A stretch of DNA of 57,047 bases from Myxococcales bacterium (GTDB lineage: Bacteria; Myxococcota_A; UBA9160; SZUA-336): assembly GCA_013215565.1 (NCBI GenBank), contig JABSQV010000060.1:1-57047 (forward strand). The letters run 5' to 3'. The notes below the pieces were generated by a model. It did no database searches. It was not told the origin of the DNA and worked only from the letters and a program-made list of their open reading frames with translations. Of this stretch, positions 16,640 to 25,883 are shown piece by piece (the first letter of the stretch is position 1; each line of letters opens with the position of its first letter). The position numbers and the translations under genes were made by a program.

Positions 16640-18919
16640 TCAGAAAGGATTTGCGCTGGGCCGCACGGGGTCGTGGAACAGGTGCTCGAGGTCGTTGTGC
16701 TGGTCGCTGAGCACGCGGCCCACCCCGAAACGGCTGCGCAAGTTCTGTTCGCTCCGGATGACGCGCGAGGTCATCGCCGAAGGGTCCGGGATCCCGATGC
16801 GGGCGAGATCCCGTACGGCCCGGTCCGAGTCGTGGAATCGGCGGGCGATGCGCTCCAGATCGATCGGCGAGCGGCTGCCGACCAGGATCAACTCAAGCCC
16901 CGTGCCCTGGAACAGGAGCGCGTGAGGAAAGACCTGGACGAAGGTCCTCAACGCCAGTTCGATCGCCTCGTCTGGCATCTGAGACACCGGGAGCCATTGA
17001 CTCATCAGTCCCCCGGGGCGCAGGTGCGCGAGCACCTGTTCGTAATACTCGCGTGAGTAGAGTCGGTAGACGCCCCCGGCCATGGGAGGGGGCGGCTCAC
17101 TGGTAATCAGGTCGTAGCGCTGATCGCTGAGATCGAGGTAGTGTCGGCCGTCGTCGTGGATCATCCGCAGCCGCGGGTCGAGATGTACCGAGCCGTGGTG
17201 CTCGGCCAGATCCGGCGCCGTCTTGAAAACGTTCCGGTTGAGATCGACGACGTCGATCTGGTCGATGCTCTCGTGGCTGGCGATGGCCGCTGCGGTGTTC
17301 CCCACGCCGAAGCAGAGCAGCAGCGCCTTCTCCGGATTCGGATGCGCCAGCAGGGGGAAGTGCGCCATCAAGCGCATGTATTCCTGGGCCTTGCCCACGG
17401 TTCCCGACATCGAGAGCCTGCCGAAGAAGAGCCGGGCATCGTTGTGGGGGAGGTCGGCAATGAAGCTCGTGTGCGCGCTGTCGCTCATCATCGCCCGCAC
17501 CGGCCTCGTGTTCGGCCACATGATCGGGGTGAAGTAGCTCCGGTCGAAGCCCCTCGGCGTGAACACAGCTGCCACCAGCACGAGCGCCGCGAGCACGAGC
17601 GGCTGCCAGAGCTTCACGGGCCGACGTTCAGAGAGCATCGTCAGGGCAAGCGCCCCGAGCCCGAACACCAGCAGGAAGAGCTTCAGCGAGTAGAAGATGT
17701 TTACGCGGGGTGCGATCAGCGTGAAGCCGATCATGCCCAGACAGAAGCCCATGGTGTTCAGTCCGTAGGCAAGGCCCAGGTGCCTTCCCCGGCGCTGGAG
17801 TTGGTTGCAGACGTAGGGTAGGAGCAGGGAGATCAGCAGGTAGGATGGCAGCACGTAGATGCCCGCGTAGACGAACAGCTGCGTGAGGTTGACCGGGAAG
17901 TAGCTTGCCTCGGCCGGATCCGGCGTTCCGGAGAGCAGGTAGGTCAGGTCGTCCCGAACCAGCCAGACCCCGTAGTGGTAGAGCGCGGCGAGCACGAACG
18001 CGGCCTTCAGGTGGATCAGGCGCAGCCAGCTCGCGCGCCGTACCAGGCTGCTCGCCAGAAAGATGCCCAGTACCGCCCAGAACGAGATGAACGACATGCT
18101 GGCGCCGGGACTCACGGTGACGATGAACCCGATCCGCTTGAAGAGGTCGCCCTCGAGCGCGCCGGCGAGCAGCCCGCTCAGGGCCGCGCCCGCGACGAGT
18201 CCGCTGATCGGCACAGGCGGTGCCCCGCCTGCCGCGTCCGGGTCCGGCGAGGCTTGGCCGGCGCGGGCCGCCGGCGCCTCCGGATCAGGCGCTCCCCCGC
18301 TCGCCAGGAAGTAGGCCCCGAGCGCCAGGTTCAGTCCGGCCATCAGCAAGAAGGTCGGCCCGTGCCCGACCCACAAGATCAGCAGGAACTGGCAGACCAG
18401 AATCCCGCCGCAGGCGCCCAGCGTGTTCCACGCGTAGAGCGCGGAAGGGAAGCGGTCGCCGGCCGGCGCTGCCTGGAAGGTCTCGCAGAGCAGTGGAAAG
18501 GTCACGCCCATGAACAGACAGGGAAGGAAGACGCAGAAGATCGCGATCGTCAGCTGGCCGACCTGAGACGAGAACGATTGGACCCAGATCCCATCCTGCA
18601 GGGCGTAGGGGAAGCTTCCCCAGAGATCGGCGGGCAGGAATCCGGCCGCCACGGTCAGCAGCGCGGATCCGCCGACCAGGAGTTCCAGCAGCCCGTACAG
18701 GCGCAGGCGGTCGCGAATCCCGGATCGCCGGGCCAGCGATCGCGCCATCCACTGGCTCAGCAGGGCGCCGGCGCCCAGCCCCCCAATGAAGTTGCACACG
18801 ACGAGGGCGAAGCTCAGGCTGGTGGAGCCGAACCAGTCGATGAAGATGCGGAACCAGCTGACCTGGTATCCGAGGCTGACGAAGCCCGAGAGGGCGTAGA
18901 GCAGAAAGACGCGCTGCAT
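16640..18919 (-). CDS. Membrane-embedded spermidine synthase-like protein
   Basis: 759 residues. The first ~460 residues form about a dozen membrane helices arranged as two transporter-like halves around a soluble Pro/Ala-rich linker (~residues 208-240). The C-terminal ~270 residues have the spermine-synthase/SAM-methyltransferase fold: LLLCFGVGNTAAAIAS (nucleotide loop), DVVDLN (acidic end of strand 2), MIHDDGRHYL, and LITSEPPPPMAGGVYRLYSREYYE. Such fused proteins are common in deltaproteobacteria and related groups. Whether they make polyamines or transfer aminopropyl or methyl groups to a membrane substrate is unknown. It is convergent with the upstream Gfo/Idh pair. No other polyamine gene is nearby. 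Confidence 0.88.
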   Translation of the reverse strand: MQRVFLLYALSGFVSLGYQVSWFRIFIDWFGSTSLSFALVVCNFIGGLGAGALLSQWMARSLARRSGIRDRLRLYGLLELLVGGSALLTVAAGFLPADLWGSFPYALQDGIWVQSFSSQVGQLTIAIFCVFLPCLFMGVTFPLLCETFQAAPAGDRFPSALYAWNTLGACGGILVCQFLLILWVGHGPTFLLMAGLNLALGAYFLASGGAPDPEAPAARAGQASPDPDAAGGAPPVPISGLVAGAALSGLLAGALEGDLFKRIGFIVTVSPGASMSFISFWAVLGIFLASSLVRRASWLRLIHLKAAFVLAALYHYGVWLVRDDLTYLLSGTPDPAEASYFPVNLTQLFVYAGIYVLPSYLLISLLLPYVCNQLQRRGRHLGLAYGLNTMGFCLGMIGFTLIAPRVNIFYSLKLFLLVFGLGALALTMLSERRPVKLWQPLVLAALVLVAAVFTPRGFDRSYFTPIMWPNTRPVRAMMSDSAHTSFIADLPHNDARLFFGRLSMSGTVGKAQEYMRLMAHFPLLAHPNPEKALLLCFGVGNTAAAIASHESIDQIDVVDLNRNVFKTAPDLAEHHGSVHLDPRLRMIHDDGRHYLDLSDQRYDLITSEPPPPMAGGVYRLYSREYYEQVLAHLRPGGLMSQWLPVSQMPDEAIELALRTFVQVFPHALLFQGTGLELILVGSRSPIDLERIARRFHDSDRAVRDLARIGIPDPSAMTSRVIRSEQNLRSRFGVGRVLSDQHNDLEHLFHDPVRPSANPF

Positions 18920-19025
18920 CGGCGTTCTGGGCCCCGCGTGACTTCGGGCCGGCGAACCGCTCTGGCGCCGGGCGATTCGGTCTACGGCTACGGAATGATC
19001 TGTGCCGGGTCGTCGGGGGGCTTCT

Positions 19026-19133
19026 CTACTTGTTCTTCTTTTCGCGCTTCAATTTCCGCTTCTCCTTCAGCGTATGCTTGGCCTTTTTCCCATGCTCTTT
19101 TTTCGCTTTGTCCTTACTTCCCTTGTCACCCAT
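19026..19133 (-). CDS. 35-residue Lys-rich small protein
   Basis: ATG at 19133, stop TAG at 19026-19028, and GGAG about 9 nt upstream of the ATG. The product is extremely basic, with about half the residues Lys or Arg. It begins MGDKGSKDKAKKEH and ends EKRKLKREKKNK. I recall similar tiny MGDKGSKDK proteins in diverse bacteria, with no known role; nucleic-acid or ribosome binding would be a natural guess. The segment is more A-rich than its neighbours, because of AAG/AAA codons. The gene stands alone between the spermidine-synthase-like gene and the PhyH gene, all on the minus strand. Such genes are often missed because they fall below length limits. Confidence 0.8.
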   Translation of the reverse strand: MGDKGSKDKAKKEHGKKAKHTLKEKRKLKREKKNK

Positions 19134-19275
19134 CTCTGCTTCTCCATGCTTGGAAGGACACCTTGCAGACGGAGAGAATAGGCAAACCTCGGGATAGGTG
19201 AAACGAGCGGGCTTTTGGCCCGGGTCCGAACTCGCTGGGCCGGCGGGGTCCCGGAGGGCCTACGGGATTCGGGTC

Positions 19276-20061
19276 TCAGGCCGTCACGCGCGTGCCGTTC
19301 TCGAGGAATGGGGTCGCCAGCGCCCAGAACTCGTTCGTGCGCGGGTCCGTGATCGGCTCCGCCGAGTACTGCGCCAGGAAGATCCGCCGAGGCTCGTCCG
19401 TGGTGTTGGCGCTGCTGCGGTGGAAGGTCACGCTCGAGAACGCCACGATGCTGCCCGCCGGCACGATCGCGGGCTCGCCCTCGTCGTCGCCCCCGTAGCC
19501 GATGAGATCGTTGGTCCCTTCCTGTCTCACGTGATCGACACGCGACCTCACACCCGCACGCGAAAAGGGGAGCACATAGACCGTGCCATTCTCCTCGCCG
19601 ACGTCGTCGAGCGCGCACCAGAGACTCAGGTAGGGCTTGTGCGGGCATCCGCTATCGAGGTAGCCCGAGTCCTGATGCCATGAAAAGGGCATGCCGACCT
19701 CGGCGGACTTGACGACGAACTGTTCGTTGAAGAGCCAGACATCGTCGCCGATCAAGGCCCGGCAGATTCGCGCCATGGGTTCACTGAACACGAAGTCCCG
19801 AAGGCGCGGGCGGTCCGCGTGGCGTTTGGAGATGAAGTAGCGCTTGCCCCTGTGGTTGATGTCGCGAACGGCCTCACCGCTGGTCGCCATCGCGCGATCG
19901 CACTCATCCACGAGGAACCCACACTCCTCGCGTAGCATCTCGAGCCGGGCCGGCGCGATCGCGTCCTCGAGAATGCAGTACCCGTCCCGGTCGAACTGCT
20001 GCTTCCGGTCGTCCGTCACGGCGACCGTCGCCCTACGGTCCGTTCCCATGTCTCCCCGCAT
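19276..20061 (-). CDS. Phytanoyl-CoA dioxygenase (PhyH) family oxygenase
   Basis: 261 residues. Fe(II)/2-oxoglutarate oxygenase of the double-stranded beta-helix fold. The metal triad is visible as the HxD motif in FSWHQDSGYLD and the distal His in VTFHRSSANT, and the Arg of DEPRRIFLAQYS probably binds 2-oxoglutarate. PhyH enzymes hydroxylate a wide range of lipids and small molecules. The substrate here cannot be told from sequence. The first ATG (20061) and one four codons on (20049) are both possible; neither has a good ribosome site. No neighbour is clearly coupled: the small Lys-rich gene is downstream on the same strand with about 140 bp between them. Confidence 0.9.
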   Translation of the reverse strand: MRGDMGTDRRATVAVTDDRKQQFDRDGYCILEDAIAPARLEMLREECGFLVDECDRAMATSGEAVRDINHRGKRYFISKRHADRPRLRDFVFSEPMARICRALIGDDVWLFNEQFVVKSAEVGMPFSWHQDSGYLDSGCPHKPYLSLWCALDDVGEENGTVYVLPFSRAGVRSRVDHVRQEGTNDLIGYGGDDEGEPAIVPAGSIVAFSSVTFHRSSANTTDEPRRIFLAQYSAEPITDPRTNEFWALATPFLENGTRVTA

Positions 20062-20191
20062 GCCAGGATTCTACATTTGTCATTCCCGGTGACGCGAGCC
20101 CGGGTCGTGCACGCGCAGGTTCTCTGGTTCAGGGTCCGTCTCCTCGGCGCCACGGACCTAGAAGCCCGCGGTTTTCTCCTATGCTTACTTC

Positions 20192-20386
20192 GTGACGATT
20201 CGAACCGTGGCTCTGCTCGCCTTCGTCGCGCTCCTTCCGGCGTGCGCGGACGGACGGCGCCCCGCGGAGCCCTACTGCGAAACGCTGGCCGCACTCCGCC
20301 GGGGCGACGTCCCGCTTCCGGACAGCGAGAACGAGCTGGTCGGCCACGTGGCCTCCCTCGACGCCCTGCTCGCGCGGCAGCTTTGA
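20192..20386 (+). CDS. Small putative lipoprotein
   Basis: 64 residues from a GTG at 20192. The start reads MTIRTVALLAFVALLPACADG, a signal peptide with a lipobox-like LPAC, so the mature protein of about 46 residues would be lipid-anchored at Cys18. It has a second Cys in PYCETLAALRRGD. I do not recognise a family. The support is the signal peptide and codon use; the short length and the absence of a clear ribosome site keep this tentative. It lies divergently from the PhyH gene and is followed by a strong hairpin at 20446-20475. Confidence 0.5.
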   Translation: MTIRTVALLAFVALLPACADGRRPAEPYCETLAALRRGDVPLPDSENELVGHVASLDALLARQL

Positions 20387-20445
20387 CGAGGGCGGCGTCG
20401 CGGGCTGCTTTCGGGAAAGTCGAGGGAGGAGATCCGCGTCCTGAA

Positions 20446-20475
20446 GCTCCGGGGGTCTTCGGGTAGACCCGGAGC
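20446..20475. terminator. Hairpin between convergent genes, candidate bidirectional terminator
   Basis: GCTCCGGG (20446-20453) pairs perfectly with CCCGGAGC (20468-20475), with TCT/AGA continuing the stem above a two-base bulge and a loop of six. There is no long T run. It lies between the convergent ends of the small lipoprotein gene and the SDR gene. Confidence 0.5.
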
Positions 20476-20538
20476 GGGTACGGCCCGGCCGCGATTGTGA
20501 CGTCCCGCGCGGGCGGCCACTCGGGTGCTTCAGCCGGG

Positions 20539-21393
20539 TCACTCCGGTGGGAAGTTGACGTCCTTGGTCACCGACTCCCAGGCGTCGATCGAAGCCGAGA
20601 GATCCGCCAGTTTCTGCCGGAAGGCCTGGAGCACGTCGTGGCCGAGCAGCAGGTGCAGGGGCGGGTCGTCGAGTTCGGTGACCCGCAGAACCGCCTCCGC
20701 GACACGCCGGGGGTCGCCGGGTAGTACGGAGGCCGCGGCCTTGATCAGCTGCTTGCGTGCGCCGACGGTTTCGTCGTAGGCGGCGATGGGCGTCTTCGTT
20801 TCCTTCATCGAGCGAGAGGCCCAGTCCGTGCGAAAGCCCCCGGGTTCGATTGCGGTGACACGAATGCCAAAGGGCTGGAGCTCCTTCGAAAGTCCTTCAG
20901 ACAGTGCCTCGAGCGCGAACTTCGTCGAGCTGTAGTAGACGTTCGGCGGGTTCGCGACGAGCCCGGTCATCGACGAAATGTTGACGATGTGCCCGCGCCG
21001 CCGCTCTCGCATTCCAGGGAGTGTCGCCTTGATGAGTTCGACGACCCCGAAGTAGTTGGTCTCGAACAGGCGGCGGACTTCGTGGTCCTCGCCCTCTTCA
21101 ACGGCCGCCATATACCCGTAGCCGGCATTGTTGACCAGCACGTCGATCGCGCCAAACCGCTCGAGAGCGGCTGCCACCGCCGTCTCGATCTGGGCGCGAT
21201 CGGTCACGTCGAGCGCGAGCGCGATCGCTCGATCCCCGTGGGCCGCGACGATGTCCTCGACCGCGGCGGGATTCCGGGCGGTGACTGCGACCCGGTGGCC
21301 TTTCTCCAGCGCGGCCAACGCGATCTCGCGGCCGAAGCCGGTCGAACAGCCGGTGATCAGCCAGGCGGATCCGTGCTCTCCAGCAGGGCTCAC
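20539..21393 (-). CDS. Short-chain dehydrogenase/reductase (SDR)
   Basis: 284 residues with a complete classical SDR set: TGCSTGFG (cofactor loop, ~residues 14-21), NNAGYGY (~88-94), active-site Ser in NISSMTG and YYSSTKFALE (YxxxK). The cofactor choice is NADP(H)-like from the ARNPA region. The ATG overlaps the stop of the DUF1214-like gene upstream by 4 nt (ATGA), so the two form an operon. SDRs of this type oxidise secondary alcohols or reduce ketones on lipids, steroids or aromatics. The context gives no specific substrate. Confidence 0.92.
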   Translation of the reverse strand: MSPAGEHGSAWLITGCSTGFGREIALAALEKGHRVAVTARNPAAVEDIVAAHGDRAIALALDVTDRAQIETAVAAALERFGAIDVLVNNAGYGYMAAVEEGEDHEVRRLFETNYFGVVELIKATLPGMRERRRGHIVNISSMTGLVANPPNVYYSSTKFALEALSEGLSKELQPFGIRVTAIEPGGFRTDWASRSMKETKTPIAAYDETVGARKQLIKAAASVLPGDPRRVAEAVLRVTELDDPPLHLLLGHDVLQAFRQKLADLSASIDAWESVTKDVNFPPE

Positions 21394-22637
21394 TGCGCCA
21401 GCTCCGGGAGCCTGCGCTGGTAGGCGGCGGCCCGATCCGCCTGCTGTTTCGCCCGCTCTTGCTGCGTCACCCAGGGCGTTCCCTCGGGCAGGTAGGCGCG
21501 TAGATCCGCAAGCTTGACGACCTCGCCCCGGGCCGACAGGTCTTCTCTCGGCCGGCCATTCGGGAATTCGGCCATCCGCAGTGTCAGCATGCCCTCATCC
21601 ATGTCGCAGGGGTCGAGCCAGTTATGCACCCCGGGGTCGTCGCGAGAGATGACGAAGCTGTAGCTGCCGTCGGGGTTCGGGACCGACTGGGCCTTGTTGA
21701 GGCTGCTCGTGCGATCGACGATCTCGAGCGTGGTTCCCCAGATGTTGGCGATCGGCACGACGAAGTAGGCGGCCCCTCCGTCGCAGAGATGCACCACGAA
21801 GGCCTCGTCGTCGGCCAGTCGGAAGTGTCCGCCGACGTAGATCTGGTTCCGCAGTGCGCCGCCCTTGTCGGCAGACCAGGCGAGGCTGAAGCTGTTGGCT
21901 TTGGTTTGCAGCGAGCCGCGGCTGAGGCGGTGCGTGAAGTCGGCGTACCGGAGCATGAAGTCGGCGGTCAGTTGGGCTTGCTCATCCAGGGTCCTCGCGG
22001 GCGTGGTGGGTGGGTCTCCGAGTCTCTCGATCCGCAACTCGTTGGGCTCGTCTCGCGCCCAGTCGAGCATCACGTCGCGGATATAGAACTCGTGGGCTTC
22101 CGGAGCCGACTGCACGTGATTGGGGCGTCCGTCTGCCGGCTTCGAATCGACGCTGATGGTAAAGCTGCGATCCTCGTTCACGATCAGGTCGTGGCCCGAG
22201 AGGACGTCGACCGTGTTCATGTTCTCCTGCCAGAGCGTGAAATAGTTCTCGGTCATGCGCCGCTTCCCCACGCGGCCGTGGATCCGGTACTGCTCGTCCC
22301 CGGAGATCGGGATCACCCGGTAGATCGAATCGGGATTGTCGATGCCCCATCTCGAACCCGGCACCTGGATGTCGCCCAGCGGATGCGCCAGGCGCGTGAT
22401 CGTGATCACCTTGGGGCGCAGCGGATCCTGGTTCGACGACCAGATCGCCGCCGAGAACATCACCTCCGGGAAGGCCCAGTCGAAGCAGTCGCGCATGGCG
22501 GGGCTGGGATCTGCTTGTTCGAGCCAGTGATTGCGCACCCGCGCATGGGCCTCGATGACGGTGGGGTGCCGAATCAAATCCAGCGCCTGGCGCTCGTGCA
22601 CGTGTTGCTCGGGAGTCGCGATCGGGTGGGATTGCAT
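21390..22637 (-). CDS. DUF1214-like protein
   Basis: 415 residues from the ATG at 22637, which has GAGGAA about 7 nt upstream; an earlier in-frame start at 22697 adds 20 unlikely residues. No signal peptide or membrane helix. The body is beta-rich with YRIHGRVGKRRMTENYF and, near the C-terminus, DGSYSFVISRDDPG, NWLDPCDMDEGMLTLRM; this resembles the DUF1214 pattern of a glycine-serine strand followed by NWL and a final strand. Function is unknown; DUF1214 genes often sit beside degradation enzymes. Its stop overlaps the start of the SDR gene, so they are probably translated together. The family assignment is by eye and moderate. Confidence 0.75.
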   Translation of the reverse strand: MQSHPIATPEQHVHERQALDLIRHPTVIEAHARVRNHWLEQADPSPAMRDCFDWAFPEVMFSAAIWSSNQDPLRPKVITITRLAHPLGDIQVPGSRWGIDNPDSIYRVIPISGDEQYRIHGRVGKRRMTENYFTLWQENMNTVDVLSGHDLIVNEDRSFTISVDSKPADGRPNHVQSAPEAHEFYIRDVMLDWARDEPNELRIERLGDPPTTPARTLDEQAQLTADFMLRYADFTHRLSRGSLQTKANSFSLAWSADKGGALRNQIYVGGHFRLADDEAFVVHLCDGGAAYFVVPIANIWGTTLEIVDRTSSLNKAQSVPNPDGSYSFVISRDDPGVHNWLDPCDMDEGMLTLRMAEFPNGRPREDLSARGEVVKLADLRAYLPEGTPWVTQQERAKQQADRAAAYQRRLPELAQ

Positions 22638-22769
22638 GCTTGTTCCTCGGGCTCCATCAGTGGGCGCTGGCTTTCGATGCGACGCGGCTTCTGCCAACGC
22701 GGCATCCCGCGGGGGAAGTCACGACAGTCTCTTGTTGCCGGGTCGCCGGGCCGGCATTATCTCTCACCC

Positions 22770-23222
22770 ATGGCCGACAGTGCACGTGAGATCGAGAATC
22801 TCCTTTATGCCTACGCCGAGAGACTGGATTCCGGCGACCTCGAGGCCGTCGCGGATCTCTTCATCCATGGCCGGATCAAGCCGTCACCCGACGCGTCGGC
22901 GGAGACGACTTTCGAGGGCCGTGAGCGGGTGCTCGAGATGTACCGCTCGGCCACTCGCCTCTACCCCGACGGAACCCCCCGGACCCGGCACATTACGACC
23001 AATGCCCTGGTCGAGGTCGCCGATGATACCGGCGTCGGCTCGGCCCGCAGTTACTACACGGTGATGCAGCAGACCGAGACCCTGCCGCTGCAACCCATCA
23101 TCGCCGGCCACTACCACGACACGTTTCACAGAATCGACGGAAGCTGGTGGTTCGACACGCGAATCATGTTCATCGACCTGGTCGGCGACCTCGGCCAGCA
23201 CCTTCTCTACAAGCTGCGCTGA
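22770..23222 (+). CDS. SnoaL-like (NTF2-fold) protein
   Basis: 150 residues from the ATG at 22770. The cone-shaped NTF2-like fold is indicated by the N-terminal helix REIENLLYAYAERLDSGDLEAVADLF, the FEGRERVLEMY turn and the late beta strands SARSYYTVMQQ and GSWWFDTRIMFID. Members act as small isomerases, hydratases, polyketide cyclases or lone ligand-binding domains; many sit in steroid and aromatic pathways. The tell-tale acid/base residues are not certain enough to pick a reaction. It is divergent from the DUF1214-like gene, and a hairpin follows its stop. Confidence 0.85.
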   Translation: MADSAREIENLLYAYAERLDSGDLEAVADLFIHGRIKPSPDASAETTFEGRERVLEMYRSATRLYPDGTPRTRHITTNALVEVADDTGVGSARSYYTVMQQTETLPLQPIIAGHYHDTFHRIDGSWWFDTRIMFIDLVGDLGQHLLYKLR

Positions 23223-23247
23223 GGGTCGGCGCCGCGGGGATCCGCCC

Positions 23248-23264
23248 GCCCGGGGCACCCGGGC
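23248..23264 (+). terminator. Short perfect hairpin after the SnoaL-like gene
   Basis: GCCCGGG and CCCGGGC form a perfect 7-bp stem around a GCA loop, 25 bp past the SnoaL stop and about 100 bp before the nitronate monooxygenase gene. No T tract follows, so its role as a terminator is only possible. Confidence 0.35.
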
Positions 23265-23366
23265 CCGTGGCTGGCGACCTATGGGCGCGGATTCCTGATA
23301 GGTTACGCATGACCAGCGCGGGTCACGGACGCTCCGTCCCGCAAGCGTCTCGCGAGAGGAGTCCGC

Positions 23367-24566
23367 ATGCGTACGCAGCTCTGTGACGTCTTCGGGATCG
23401 ACGTTCCGATCTTCGCTTTCAGCCACTGCCGCGACGTGGTCGCGGCGGTGAGCAACGCCGGCGGCCTGGGCGTGCTCGGCGCCCTGGCCTTCTCTCCGCG
23501 CCAGCTCGAGATGGAACTGGAGTGGATCGAGGCCCACACAGACGGCAAGCCGTACGGGGTCGACACGGTGATGCCCGCCAGCTACGAGGGCAAGGACCGC
23601 GGCCTCGGTCAGGCCGATGCGCAGACCGGCAAGGTCGACTCGGAGGCTTTCCAGAAACTGGTGCCGCAGGAGGTCACCGACTGGATCGAGAAGATCCTCG
23701 AGGAGTACGAGGTTCCCGCGCTGCCCGAAGGCCAGGAGCGCGACTCCGGGATGGGAGGTGGCAGCAGCGGCCTGCTGGGCTGGACCGACGGCGGTGGCCG
23801 CGCGCAGGTCGACACCGCGCTGCGCTATCCGGGCATGAAGCTGCTCGTGAACGCGCTCGGCCCTCCGCCCAAGGACATCATCGATCTCGCCCACGAGCAC
23901 GACATCATGGTCGCTGCGCTGACCGGCAGCGTGAAGCACGCCGTCCGCCAGCAGCAGCAGGGCGTGGACATCATCGTGGCGCAGGGGACCGAAGCCGGCG
24001 GGCATACGGGCGAGGTCGGATCGATGGTGCTGCTTCCCGACATCGTGGATGCCGTGTCGCCCACGCCCGTACTCGGGGCCGGCGGGATCGCCTGCGGACG
24101 CCAGGCGGCCGCCGCACTCGCGCTCGGCGCGGCCGGAGTCTGGACGGGCTCGGTCTGGCTCACCGTCCGCGAGGCCGACACCTCGCCGCTCGTGAAGGAA
24201 AAGCTCCTCGCCGCCGACTCGCGAGACGCGCAGCGCTCGCGCTCGCTCTCGGGCAAGCCGGCGCGACTGCTGCGTACGGCCTGGACCGAAGCCTGGGAGC
24301 GTCCCGACTGCCCCGGAACGCTGCCCATGCCGCTCCAGTACATGGCGACGGCCGAGGCCCAGGCGCGCATTGGCCTCGCCGCGCGCAAACAGGGCGCCAA
24401 GGCGCGCGATCTCATCGGCATGCCTGTGGGCCAGGTCGTGAGTCGCATGAACGCGGAACTCAGCTCCGCCGAGGTCGTCTACCAGTTCATGGAGGAGTTC
24501 ATCGAGGTCGTGGATCGCCTGCAGGGTCTGCTCGGCGCCGCCTCCGCCGCCGACGCCTCGCGCTAG
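23367..24566 (+). CDS. Nitronate monooxygenase / 2-nitropropane dioxygenase family protein
   Basis: 399 residues; the ATG has GAGGAG 6 nt upstream. FMN-dependent TIM-barrel enzyme. The N-terminus IDVPIFAFS and VSNAGGLGVLGA are typical, as are the FMN-phosphate and active-site loops: IIVAQGTEAGGHTGE (with the catalytic-region His), and VLGAGGIACGRQAAAALALGAAGVWTGS. The family oxidises nitronates or reduces enoyl substrates. Compared with the ~320-350 residue norm there is an extra segment (~residues 55-145) with a Gly/Ser-rich stretch. Similar longer forms are common in actinobacterial and deltaproteobacterial lipid-degradation clusters, where the real substrate is probably not a nitroalkane. 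No partner gene overlaps it. Confidence 0.9.
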   Translation: MRTQLCDVFGIDVPIFAFSHCRDVVAAVSNAGGLGVLGALAFSPRQLEMELEWIEAHTDGKPYGVDTVMPASYEGKDRGLGQADAQTGKVDSEAFQKLVPQEVTDWIEKILEEYEVPALPEGQERDSGMGGGSSGLLGWTDGGGRAQVDTALRYPGMKLLVNALGPPPKDIIDLAHEHDIMVAALTGSVKHAVRQQQQGVDIIVAQGTEAGGHTGEVGSMVLLPDIVDAVSPTPVLGAGGIACGRQAAAALALGAAGVWTGSVWLTVREADTSPLVKEKLLAADSRDAQRSRSLSGKPARLLRTAWTEAWERPDCPGTLPMPLQYMATAEAQARIGLAARKQGAKARDLIGMPVGQVVSRMNAELSSAEVVYQFMEEFIEVVDRLQGLLGAASAADASR

Positions 24567-24630
24567 CAGTCCGTGACCCGCTGGTGATCTCCGGGACGAT
24601 CGCCGGTGGTGCGCGCGCCGCCTGCTGATC

Positions 24631-25788
24631 TCACAATTCCCGGATCAACTCGATCGCGTCCAGGTCGAGAATCGCCTTGCAGGATCGGCTCAGCCCGGAA
24701 GTCACGACGCTTTTCTCCTGAAAGTTGCTGGGTGCGGTGACGACGCCCGCGATCCAGGCGTACACACTTTGCAGGCGGTACTGCCGCCATGCGGTGTCGA
24801 AGTCCAACGCGACCCCCAGATCGTGCAGCGTGAGCAGGTAGTGCCGGATCAGTTCTTCCTGGTGCGCGAGGCGCAACTCCTCATCCATCGAGTTGATCAA
24901 GAAGTAGCCGATGTCTCGCATGCCCTGACCGTATTGACTGACCTGCCAGTCCAGCAGGCCCGCCTGGCCATCTTGAAAGTACATGTTCCCCAGGTGCGCA
25001 TCTCCGTGCAACAGGGTGCGGGGTTCCTGTGCCCACTGCTGTTCGAGTCGGTGATAATTGTTCATTAGCTGCGGAATCACTTCACGGATTCGCTCGGGAA
25101 AGACCTGGGAGAACTTCTTGTAGGCAATCGGCACGCTCAGCTGCCTCACCAGTTTCAACAGCCGGTCATCACGATTGGTTTCGAAACGATTGACCCAGGC
25201 AAGATCCGTCTCGAAGCGTTGGCTCTGCCAGAACCTCGCATGCAGCTGCGCCAGGGTGGTGACAACGCTCCTCGCGTCCTCGAGCGAGCACTGCGAAGTA
25301 AGATCTCGAAAATCGCAGCCTCTGTCTGTGAGGTCTTCGAGCAGCATCACGTAGTTCTTGGAGTCACCCTCACAGTAGTAGACCCCGGGAGTCTTCACCG
25401 GCAGGCCCGGCCTGATGTGCCGATAGAAGGAAACCTCGTTGCCGCCAAGCTCGAATAGGGCGCCAAACAACGCGGAGGCGAAGTCCTGGGGCCTGGACTT
25501 GATGAACAGCGAAGCCGGTCCCGGCGCTGCGGTGAGAGCTTCGGCGTACCGAATTCTCAGGCGTGAGCGAGTCGCAGTACCACTGTGGACCTCTTCGATG
25601 CTTGCACTCCGAATGAGCTGAGGCTCGAGATCCAGATGCGTGGCAAGCCAATCGATGGAGGTAAACACGCGTAGTCTGTTCGATGGCTTGCTGAACAGCT
25701 GCCCCATGAACACCCGGAGCCCCGTATAGGTCAGTCGGGGCAACAGGAGCAGGGTGTCTCGAATGATCGCAGCGTACGCTGGCTTCAT
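24631..25788 (-). CDS. APH-like phosphotransferase (aminoglycoside/ecdysteroid-kinase type fold)
   Basis: 385 residues. A kinase fold of the APH/ChoK group: the catalytic loop LLHGDAHLGNMYF (with Asp and Asn) and the metal-binding GLLDWQVSQYG are clear in the C-terminal half. The N-lobe has RLRIRYAEA and SLFIKS (probable ATP-binding Lys), then YVMLLEDL at the hinge. Relatives with this length include kinases annotated as phosphotransferases in steroid or lipid gene clusters and eukaryotic ecdysteroid kinases. An antibiotic-resistance role is not implied. The N-terminal 30 residues contain a hydrophobic amphipathic stretch. The substrate is unknown. Confidence 0.85.
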   Translation of the reverse strand: MKPAYAAIIRDTLLLLPRLTYTGLRVFMGQLFSKPSNRLRVFTSIDWLATHLDLEPQLIRSASIEEVHSGTATRSRLRIRYAEALTAAPGPASLFIKSRPQDFASALFGALFELGGNEVSFYRHIRPGLPVKTPGVYYCEGDSKNYVMLLEDLTDRGCDFRDLTSQCSLEDARSVVTTLAQLHARFWQSQRFETDLAWVNRFETNRDDRLLKLVRQLSVPIAYKKFSQVFPERIREVIPQLMNNYHRLEQQWAQEPRTLLHGDAHLGNMYFQDGQAGLLDWQVSQYGQGMRDIGYFLINSMDEELRLAHQEELIRHYLLTLHDLGVALDFDTAWRQYRLQSVYAWIAGVVTAPSNFQEKSVVTSGLSRSCKAILDLDAIELIREL

Positions 25789-25883
25789 CGCAATCTGGTC
25801 CCCGATCCTGGCGCTGCGCGCCTCGAGGCCGGCCTCTCCGCCAGTTATTGCATAGTCTACGCGGTGCGCGCAGGAGGGATGCG

